In this document: positions 33,426-39,423 of the stretch, piece after piece | How the letters are laid out: each line of letters starts with the position of its first letter | Numbering within the stretch: position 1 is the first letter of the stretch | DNA from: an uncultured Prevotella sp. | GTDB taxonomy: Bacteria; Bacteroidota; Bacteroidia; Bacteroidales; Bacteroidaceae | Direction: 5' to 3' | Assembly (NCBI GenBank): GCA_905234145.1 | Contig: CAJOGK010000006.1 | Coordinates: forward strand, 1 to 39,423 | DNA: 39,423 nt | Position numbers and translations under genes: made by a program | The notes under the pieces: generated by a model | Told to the model about the DNA's origin: nothing | Database searches by the model: none | What the model saw: only the letters and a program-made list of their open reading frames with translations

Positions 33426-33462
33426 TGTTAATTAACCTAATTATTTTTTGGGCGCAAATTTA
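33426..33462 (-). promoter_or_regulatory. Promoter and palindrome upstream of the XRE-cupin operon
   Basis: On the minus strand TAAATTTG (complement of 33455-33462) fits the -7 consensus; the -33 box is weak. Between it and the ATG at 33413 lies GTTAATTAAC (33426-33435), a perfect 10-bp palindrome in the expected leader, a plausible autoregulatory site. The remaining gap to tilS (33463-33571) is AT-rich and shows nothing else. Confidence 0.45.
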
Positions 33463-33571
33463 CTAAAAAATATCAAAATACCGTTCACTTTTCACATCAT
33501 TAACATAAAAAATCGTTTATTTTGGGGGAGGATCAATGATATGAAACACATAATGGGCTGTTTCAAGTAAA

Positions 33572-34903
33572 TTAGAGGGAATTACAAAGTGTTATACGTA
33601 AAATCGAAGAAGTATGTTTTGTCACTTTATAACGATTATCTATTCTACGTCCAACAACCCATATAATTTCATCATTTGCATCAGTTACAACTAATTGGTG
33701 TTGTTTATCAAAGAGAGATACTTTTAAATCAGTCAAGAAATCACTCACTAATTTATGACCCTCCATTCCAAGAGGACAAAATGAATCGCCAATCTCAGCT
33801 AAACGAACTCTTAATGGAAATTTAATTAAGTCTTTATCTATCGTAATACAATTATTTGATTTAGAAATATTTATAATATCTTCTATATCAAATTTAAAGG
33901 ATATTTTATCTGTAAGATAATAATGACCAGTTTCTGGTATTTTTATCGGTTTTATCGGATCTTTCTGATGTTCAACAATAACTCGATCTCTATCTATTAC
34001 CAAAGCATGAGAGCGACTCTTAAACACACGTCCTGGCATACCGACAAGATGGCGCAAAATCTGTTCAATCTGCGCACGGTTAAAACCTAATGGAGACAGC
34101 CATTCATACAAAAATACTTCTTGAGATGGCAGTTTGTTAAGATCAGGAATCGACACATATTGAGCTTCGGACGAATAGTCTTGATGTACAATAGTCTCCA
34201 ATTCCCGTTCCACCTCATTATTAATTATTTTATCGTATTCTTGAAGATAACTTGCCGTTTTATCGATATTTTCAGATACAGAAGGATTTATTTCCTTCAA
34301 AAGAGGCAGTACGTCCAGACGTATTTTATTACGTAAAACATCATCAACAAGGTTAGAAGAGTCGGTCACATAATCTTGACCGATAGAATCGAGATAATTT
34401 ATAATGTCCTGCCTACTTACGCAAAGTAATGGACGGACAACGATCCCGTTTTTAGCCTTAATACCTGTCAAACCATGAATACCACTTCCCCTTAAAAGAT
34501 TCATCAAGAAAGTCTCAACAACGTCATCTCGATGATGACCTATACAGATCGACTCAGCCCCAATATCTTGACATAATTGCCTGAAGTATGCATAGCGAAG
34601 ATCTCTAGCAGCCATTTCTATACTTACTTTATGTAAGATAGCGTAATCTTCTGGTTTAAAATGTACTAAATGAAGCTTAACATCAAAATCAGAACATAGT
34701 TTCTTCACAAATGCCTCATCTCTATCGCTTTCAGCTCCACGTAAATGAAAGTTACAATGCGCAGCTTCAACATGATATCCTAATTGTTTCAGAACATGTA
34801 ATAAAGCCACACTATCCGAACCTCCACTCAAACCTACGACATGTAGCCCCTCATGAGACAACAAACAGTTTTCATCAATATATTTAGATACTTTATTCAA
34901 CAT
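33572..34903 (-). CDS. tilS: tRNA(Ile)-lysidine synthase
   Basis: Modifies C34 of tRNA-Ile(CAU) with lysine so that it reads AUA codons; essential in most bacteria; cytosolic. The 443 aa include the N-terminal PP-loop ATPase, with GLSGGSDSVALL (SGGSDS at 26-31), EAAHCNFHLRGAESDRDE and IGHHRDDVVETFLMNLLRGS. After this come substrate-binding helices (EINPSVSENI) and a C-terminal TilS domain with PLRVRLAEIGDSFCPLGMEG and KVSLFDKQHQLVV. It is more AT-rich than its neighbours by eye, but the sequence is a normal TilS. Its start lies 11 bp inside the rRNA methyltransferase gene, so the two are coupled. Convincing assignment. Confidence 0.96.
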   Translation of the reverse strand: MLNKVSKYIDENCLLSHEGLHVVGLSGGSDSVALLHVLKQLGYHVEAAHCNFHLRGAESDRDEAFVKKLCSDFDVKLHLVHFKPEDYAILHKVSIEMAARDLRYAYFRQLCQDIGAESICIGHHRDDVVETFLMNLLRGSGIHGLTGIKAKNGIVVRPLLCVSRQDIINYLDSIGQDYVTDSSNLVDDVLRNKIRLDVLPLLKEINPSVSENIDKTASYLQEYDKIINNEVERELETIVHQDYSSEAQYVSIPDLNKLPSQEVFLYEWLSPLGFNRAQIEQILRHLVGMPGRVFKSRSHALVIDRDRVIVEHQKDPIKPIKIPETGHYYLTDKISFKFDIEDIINISKSNNCITIDKDLIKFPLRVRLAEIGDSFCPLGMEGHKLVSDFLTDLKVSLFDKQHQLVVTDANDEIIWVVGRRIDNRYKVTKHTSSILRITLCNSL

Positions 34904-36068
34904 AAAGCACTAAACCTTTCAAATATTCACCTTCAGGATGGTAGATATTAATAGGATGGTCGGCAGGCTGATGCAACTGATGGAGGATACGGACCTTTCG
35001 ACCTGCTTGAGCAGCAGCAGTAAACACAGCATTACGAAAATGCTCTTTAGTTACTACCTGAGAACAACTAAAGGTGAAAAGTATTCCACCTGACTGAATC
35101 TTCTGAAAAGCCTTGTTATTTAATCGGGTATAACCTTTTAAAGCATTATGAAGAGCTCCACGGTGTTTGGCAAAAGCAGGAGGATCCAAGATGATGAGAT
35201 CATACTGATCACCATCTTGCTCTAAAAACTTAAATGCATCCTCACAGTAGGCCTGATGACGTTGATCTCCAGGAAAATTTAATTCTACATTTCTATTCGT
35301 GAGCTCAATGGCCTTAGCACTACTATCAACGGAATGCACTAGTTTAGCCCCACCTCGCATCGCATAAAAAGAGAAGCCACCAGTGTAACAAAACATATTA
35401 AGCACCTTTCTCCCTTTAGCAAAATGTTCTAAAAGAGCACGATTCTCACGCTGATCAACAAAAAAACCCGTCTTCTGACCACGCAACCAATCTACATAAA
35501 ATTTCAGGCCATTCTCAATGGCTATATTATCATCGCTACCGCCATAGATAAACCCATTTTCCATATTATCCATAAACGGCAATGTAGTCTCACTCTTATA
35601 ATAAACATTTTCCAGACGATGGCCCATTACCTTGACAAGCTGCTCAGCTATCATTTTCCTACAATTGTGTATGCCTATGCTATGAGCCTGCATTACTGCA
35701 GTTTTACCATAAACATCAATAATTAATCCTGGTACCATATCGCCTTCGCCATGAACCAATCGATAAGTATTATTATCAGGATTATCAGCAACACCTATAG
35801 CTATACGCATATTCAAGGCAGATTCTAAACGAGCTGCCCAGAATTCATCATCTATTTCAACATCCCTAAATGACAAGACACGAACAGCAATAGATCCTTT
35901 CTGATAATGGCCTACTGCAATGAAATTACCATCATTCGACAAAACACGTACCAGATTGCCTTCGTCGACACCATCATCTGTTTTCAAGATAGCACCAGAA
36001 AACACCCATGGATGAAAACGGCGAAGACTCTCCTCTTTACCACGCTTAAGATATATCTGTTTCATCAT
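34893..36068 (-). CDS. rlmI: RlmI-type 23S rRNA (cytosine-C5) methyltransferase
   Basis: Class I SAM-dependent methyltransferase related to RlmI, which makes m5C1962 in 23S rRNA. With the start at ATG 36068 it has 391 aa, matching E. coli RlmI (396). An N-terminal PUA domain (KRGKEESLRRFHPWVFSGAI) and an EEHD-like middle (DWLRGQKTGFFVDQRENRAL) precede the SAM domain, with VLNMFCYTGGFSFYAMRGGA, DLIILDPPAFAKHRG and FTFSCSQVV, the last carrying the expected catalytic Cys. An upstream TTG at 36074 is possible but ATG-ATG at 36068/36065 is preferred. It overlaps the exonuclease gene by 23 bp and tilS by 11 bp. An exonuclease, an rRNA methylase and a tRNA modifier in one unit form a small RNA-maintenance operon. 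The exact target base is inferred from the family. Confidence 0.87.
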   Translation of the reverse strand: MMKQIYLKRGKEESLRRFHPWVFSGAILKTDDGVDEGNLVRVLSNDGNFIAVGHYQKGSIAVRVLSFRDVEIDDEFWAARLESALNMRIAIGVADNPDNNTYRLVHGEGDMVPGLIIDVYGKTAVMQAHSIGIHNCRKMIAEQLVKVMGHRLENVYYKSETTLPFMDNMENGFIYGGSDDNIAIENGLKFYVDWLRGQKTGFFVDQRENRALLEHFAKGRKVLNMFCYTGGFSFYAMRGGAKLVHSVDSSAKAIELTNRNVELNFPGDQRHQAYCEDAFKFLEQDGDQYDLIILDPPAFAKHRGALHNALKGYTRLNNKAFQKIQSGGILFTFSCSQVVTKEHFRNAVFTAAAQAGRKVRILHQLHQPADHPINIYHPEGEYLKGLVLYVE

Positions 36069-36702
36069 ATTCAATTATTGGTTCCTCTTGTACAACAACC
36101 AGCTCATAGTCATTGGTTTCTTTCAAGCGAATAAGTTCATTATAAATTTTGACACATGCCCATGCATCAATAGCTGCATACATCTTTTGACTATCCTTTA
36201 AAACATCACGTTCCCAATTAGACAATCGTTCTGTTTTACTTATCCGTCCTTGGAATAAATTCGCATATATTTTAACAAGGCTTTGATCTTCAATACCTAT
36301 TTCACTAACCATATTCTGAAGATCAATAAAATTACCTGGTTGAAAAGCATCCAACTCATGAAGTGCGAGGATGTCATTTTTCCAAGCCAAACCAACCTTT
36401 GTTACAGTATCATCACTTAACAATCTGACAATTGCAGGTGTTAATCCTATATAATTCAGGCGGAAGAGAAAACAGCTATCTTCTGTAGCTACCTGAAGCA
36501 GTGAACATTTAAAATGCTCACCTCTTTTAAACGCAGGACGTGTTTCTGTATCAAAACCAAGAACACGTTGAGAGAGCAGATAATCAACACATCGTTCTGC
36601 CTCTTCAGGAGAGATCACCACCACTATTTTGCCCGGGAACACTACCCTTTTAAGGCGTGCGATGGCATTCTTTTCCACCTTATTATATATTAACTTTTTC
36701 AT
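36046..36702 (-). CDS. DEDDy 3'-5' exonuclease (RNase D-like)
   Basis: A 218-aa single-domain exonuclease. The DEDDy residues are visible: D51 and E53 in LGFDTETRP (Exo I), Asp in WKNDILAL (Exo II), and YAAID with the Tyr and Asp in AAIDAWACVKIYNEL (Exo III). It lacks the HRDC domains of true RNase D, so it resembles the stand-alone 3'-5' exonuclease-domain proteins of Bacteroidetes. The substrate, RNA or DNA, is not determined; linkage to rlmI and tilS favours RNA. The start is ATG 36702: an upstream TTG at 36714 falls inside the -7 box and cannot be used from that promoter. It overlaps rlmI by 23 bp. Confidence 0.87.
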   Translation of the reverse strand: MKKLIYNKVEKNAIARLKRVVFPGKIVVVISPEEAERCVDYLLSQRVLGFDTETRPAFKRGEHFKCSLLQVATEDSCFLFRLNYIGLTPAIVRLLSDDTVTKVGLAWKNDILALHELDAFQPGNFIDLQNMVSEIGIEDQSLVKIYANLFQGRISKTERLSNWERDVLKDSQKMYAAIDAWACVKIYNELIRLKETNDYELVVVQEEPIIEYDETDIS

Positions 36703-36711
36703 TTCTGAGTG

Positions 36712-36719
36712 CAAAAATA
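36712..36719 (-). promoter_or_regulatory. -7 element of the exonuclease-rlmI-tilS operon
   Basis: TATTTTTG on the minus strand, with a weak -33 (TTTC about 22 nt upstream). The start site would be near 36706, giving a leader of only a few nt before the ATG at 36702. It lies back to back with the ftsK -7 box about 45 bp away. Confidence 0.6.
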
Positions 36720-36761
36720 CAAAAAAAACTGCGATTTATGATGAAATCTGACTTTTTTAAA

Positions 36762-36769
36762 CTACTTTT
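36762..36769 (+). promoter_or_regulatory. -7 element of ftsK
   Basis: TACTTTTG matches TAnnTTTG. No clean TTTG -33 is present 19-21 nt upstream. The start site would be near 36775, about 14 nt before the ATG at 36789, which excludes the upstream in-frame start at 36657. Confidence 0.6.
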
Positions 36770-36788
36770 GCATCAAATTTTGCAAAGT

Positions 36789-39275
36789 ATGTCAAAGATG
36801 GCTAATAAAAAGAAGATAAAGAGCGAAAAAAGCAGTTCAAATACATCTTGGTTTCGCAGTAGCAGAAACTTCTTGGAGAACGAGATATTCAAGGGTATCA
36901 TTGGTTTGATACTTATTTTTGTTGCAGGATTCATGATTTATGCATTTATCTCGTTTTTTTCCACAAGTGCAGCTGACCAAAGTCTTATAGAAGCTCCTAA
37001 AGATGGAGAATTCCTCAATGAACATCATGAATTCACCAATGCCTGTGGTAGTGTTGGTGCCTACATCAGTTGGTATTTTATCAAATGCTGTTTTGGAATA
37101 CCTGCTTTTCTGATACCCTTGTTTATAATCATACTGGGTATACATTTGATCAGAGCATACCGAGTAAATCTGCTTAAATGGTTCCTGTCCTTAATGATTA
37201 TGATGATTTGGGGATCTGTCATGATGGCCAAATTCTTCGCTCCGTTGTTTGAAGATGCTAGTTATTGTCCAGGAGGCGATCATGGTTTGTATATCTGTCA
37301 GTATATTGAGAATCTGACAGGAACCCCTGGTCTCATCGCCATTCTGGCTCTTACAGCCATTGGTTTCATGACATATATTAGTGCAGAAACCATCTTCTTT
37401 ATTCGTCATTTACTTCATCCCACAAGGTTTCTCGATAAAGTAAAATTCGAAATTGCAAAAACTGGAGGCGATGAAAACTATAATAATAAGGAAAACGAGA
37501 CAGATAGTGAGTCAGGAACTGAGCCATTGGTTTTCGACGATCCCGCCACTCAAATGGTAGATTTCAAAGACAATGGCGAAGCTGTCGTTATTGACGAAGG
37601 CTACCAAAATGAAGACAATGGATCACCAGCAAAAACAAGAAAGGTGCATTCTAAGACTTCAGACAAAGACATCGACATGAAGGTTAATGTCGCAAAAGGC
37701 GAAGAAGCGGCAAATTCTAAAGTTCTTGTAGAAACTGAAGACCTTGAGCCATACGATCCGAAACGAGATTTAGAGAACTACAAATATCCAACCCTCAATC
37801 TATTAAAGAAATATGAGGATGATGGAAAGCCTTATATTGACATGGCAGAACAGACAGCCAACAAAAACCGTATCGTTGAGGTATTGCGTAATTTTGGCGT
37901 AGAAATTGCCAGTATCAAGGCAACGGTTGGTCCTACAATTACCCTCTATGAAATTACACTTGCTCCAGGTGTAAGAATTGCCAGAGTAAAGAACCTTGAA
38001 GACGATATCGCCTTAACACTGTCAGCACTTGGCATACGTATCATTGCCCCAATGCCAGGAAAAGGAACCATTGGTATTGAGGTGCCGAATGCAAAACCCT
38101 CGATTGTATCGATGGAATCAATCCTGAATTCAAGGAAATTCCAGGAATCGACGATGGAATTACCCTGTGCGCTTGGTAAAACCATTACGAACGAGGTATT
38201 TATGTTCGACCTTGCAAAGGCTCCCCATCTGCTTGTTGCTGGTGCAACTGGTCAAGGTAAGTCAGTAGGATTAAATGCCATCATCACCTCTTTATTATAT
38301 AAGAAGCATCCGGCAGAATTAAAAATCGTTCTTGTAGACCCGAAGAAAGTTGAATTCAGTTTTTATGAGCCTATAGCGAACCATTTCTTAGCCAAGGTAC
38401 CAGATGAAGAGGCTGATCCAATTATCACTGATGTCACGAAGGTAGTACGTACGCTAAACTCACTATGTAAGGAGATGGACACACGTTACGATCTGCTTAA
38501 AAGTGCCAGAGCACATAATATCAAGGAATATAATAAGAAATTCATTGATCGTCAGCTGAATCCAAACAATGGACATAAATTCCTTCCATATATTGTAGTT
38601 GTAATAGATGAGTTTGGTGATTTGATTATGACTGCAGGTAAGGAAGTGGAACTACCTATTGCTCGTATTGCCCAATTGGCACGTGCTGTGGGTATCCACA
38701 TGATTATTGCGACACAGCGACCAACTACCAACATCATTACAGGTACTATCAAGGCCAACTTCCCAAGCCGTATCGCCTTCAAGGTATCAGCAGGTATTGA
38801 TTCCAAGACCATTCTCGACCGTACAGGTGCTCAGCAACTGATAGGACGAGGTGATCTGTTGGCGCTTGTTGGAGGTTCTGAGCCTGTTCGTGTACAATGT
38901 GCTTTCGTCGACACACCCGAAGTAGAGCGAATCAACGAATACATCGAGAAACAGCAAAGCTACAACATGCCATTCGAATTGCCTGAGCCAGATACACCAG
39001 AGGCTGATTTAGGAGAAGGCGGTAGTGGAGCAGATGTAGATATGCAGCATCTCGATCCGCTTTTTGAGGATGCAGCCCGATTGATTGTGATTAATCAGAG
39101 TGGTTCTACGTCACTAATCCAGCGTAAGTTTGCCATTGGTTACAACCGTGCAGGTCGTCTAATGGACCAGTTAGAGAAGGCTGGCGTAGTTGGCGCTGCT
39201 ATGGGATCAAAGCCCCGCGAGGTGATGATTCAGGATGAAATGAGTTTGAATAACCTTTTAAATAGTTTAAAATGA
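36789..39275 (+). CDS. ftsK: DNA translocase FtsK
   Basis: Hexameric septal motor that pumps chromosome ends and promotes dimer resolution at dif during division. With the start at ATG 36789 (MSKMANKKK) it has 828 aa. About four membrane helices form the N-terminal anchor (from GIIGLILIFVAGFMIYAFIS to GTPGLIAILALTAIGFMTYI). An acidic linker follows (about 225-330), then the motor: ITLYEITLAPGVRIARVKNL in the alpha part, Walker A GATGQGKS (485-492), Walker B VVVIDEFGDLIM (about 600-611) and IATQRPTTNIITGTIKANFP. The C-terminal gamma winged helix (SLIQRKFAIGYNRAGRLMDQ) is present, so KOPS-type guidance should be intact. The linker is short compared with E. coli FtsK (1329 aa), as in SpoIIIE-like proteins. 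The LolA-like gene overlaps its stop by 4 bp. Confidence 0.95.
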   Translation: MSKMANKKKIKSEKSSSNTSWFRSSRNFLENEIFKGIIGLILIFVAGFMIYAFISFFSTSAADQSLIEAPKDGEFLNEHHEFTNACGSVGAYISWYFIKCCFGIPAFLIPLFIIILGIHLIRAYRVNLLKWFLSLMIMMIWGSVMMAKFFAPLFEDASYCPGGDHGLYICQYIENLTGTPGLIAILALTAIGFMTYISAETIFFIRHLLHPTRFLDKVKFEIAKTGGDENYNNKENETDSESGTEPLVFDDPATQMVDFKDNGEAVVIDEGYQNEDNGSPAKTRKVHSKTSDKDIDMKVNVAKGEEAANSKVLVETEDLEPYDPKRDLENYKYPTLNLLKKYEDDGKPYIDMAEQTANKNRIVEVLRNFGVEIASIKATVGPTITLYEITLAPGVRIARVKNLEDDIALTLSALGIRIIAPMPGKGTIGIEVPNAKPSIVSMESILNSRKFQESTMELPCALGKTITNEVFMFDLAKAPHLLVAGATGQGKSVGLNAIITSLLYKKHPAELKIVLVDPKKVEFSFYEPIANHFLAKVPDEEADPIITDVTKVVRTLNSLCKEMDTRYDLLKSARAHNIKEYNKKFIDRQLNPNNGHKFLPYIVVVIDEFGDLIMTAGKEVELPIARIAQLARAVGIHMIIATQRPTTNIITGTIKANFPSRIAFKVSAGIDSKTILDRTGAQQLIGRGDLLALVGGSEPVRVQCAFVDTPEVERINEYIEKQQSYNMPFELPEPDTPEADLGEGGSGADVDMQHLDPLFEDAARLIVINQSGSTSLIQRKFAIGYNRAGRLMDQLEKAGVVGAAMGSKPREVMIQDEMSLNNLLNSLK

Positions 39276-39423
39276 AAAAGATTTGTTTTCTGATAGCTAC
39301 AGCATTATTGTGTGCAACTTCTTACGCTCAAACCGCTAAAAGCGTGCTTGATAAAGCAGCATCAACCATCACTGTAAAAGATGGTGTAAAAGCCAATTTC
39401 AAAATGACAGGAAGTCAAGGTAG
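39272..39423 (+). CDS. LolA-like periplasmic lipoprotein carrier (partial, runs off window)
   Basis: The first 50 codons only. MKKICFLIATALLCATSYAQ is a signal peptide cut before or near Q20. The mature start TAKSVLDKAASTITVKDGVK followed by ANFKMTGSQG matches the LolA-like family of Bacteroidales, which carries lipoproteins from the inner to the outer membrane. Its ATG overlaps the ftsK stop (ATGA), so the two are cotranscribed and probably coupled. The rest of the gene lies beyond 39423. Identification rests on the N-terminus and on the ftsK-lolA gene order, which I recall from this group. Confidence 0.75.
   Translation, partial: MKKICFLIATALLCATSYAQTAKSVLDKAASTITVKDGVKANFKMTGSQG

Noticed and set aside
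33572..34903. AT-rich tilS as a recently transferred gene
   Set aside because: All catalytic motifs, the operon overlap and normal domain layout are intact; base composition alone, judged by eye, is not enough.
36657..36788. Upstream start for ftsK
   Set aside because: The extra 44 codons run through the ftsK -7 box and overlap the divergent exonuclease gene; ATG 36789 follows the promoter at normal distance.
1..39423. CRISPR arrays, tRNA or rRNA genes, insertion sequences, prophage or defence genes
   Set aside because: I saw no regularly spaced repeats, tRNA cloverleaf, rRNA landmark, transposase, integrase or recognisable defence protein; intergenic gaps are mostly too short to hide them.

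Overview
The window reads as chromosomal DNA of a Bacteroidales bacterium, most likely in the Prevotella/Segatella group. Evidence: most gene starts lie behind the Bacteroidota sigma-factor promoter (TTTG, 19-21 nt, TAnnTTTG) instead of E. coli-type boxes; Shine-Dalgarno sequences are weak or absent; and the gene set is lineage-typical (T9SS plug-type DUF5103 protein, class III fructose-1,6-bisphosphatase, propeller/AraC membrane regulator, DUF4738 lipoprotein, HU-CCDC81/SPOR protein). I see no rRNA, tRNA, insertion sequence, phage gene or CRISPR array.

Layout. 1-799 has no intact gene. It holds a leftward promoter feeding a strongly folded segment that looks like a noncoding RNA, an orphan intrinsic terminator, and the 3' remnant of a gene with an acidic low-complexity tail. 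800-3274 (+) encodes two pentose-phosphate enzymes (tkt, rpiB), ending in a bidirectional terminator. 3317-7903 (-) is a cstA-like transporter, a small outer-membrane barrel, nadC and a C69 dipeptidase, apparently one operon. 8013-9464 (+) is a secreted GHL10 glycosidase-like protein. 9550-12395 (+) is uxuAB for glucuronate breakdown, with a perfect inverted repeat on its promoter. 12453-15123 (-) is rfbC, ugd and a DUF4738 lipoprotein.

15229-28660 (+) is an unbroken run of 14 co-oriented genes: a membrane HU/SPOR protein, a zinc-ribbon/FHA protein, purU, hisH-hisA-hisF-hisIE, ftsE, lysC, lysA, two atypical glycosyltransferases, fbp and the T9SS plug-like gene. Gaps are short and many genes overlap. 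The run mixes histidine and lysine/diaminopimelate synthesis, gluconeogenesis and cell-envelope or division functions.

28629-33413 (-) holds an XRE-cupin regulator, an acyl-CoA ligase and a kinase-less propeller/AraC regulator in one probable operon that converges on and overlaps the plug gene. 33572-36702 (-) is a DEDDy exonuclease, an RlmI-type rRNA methyltransferase and tilS, all overlapping. 36789-39423 (+) is ftsK followed by the start of a LolA-like lipoprotein chaperone.

Most of the window is ordinary core metabolism. The parts most worth a second look are the HU-TM-SPOR/FHA pair, the folded RNA at the left end, the two degenerate glycosyltransferases and the uxuAB operator.
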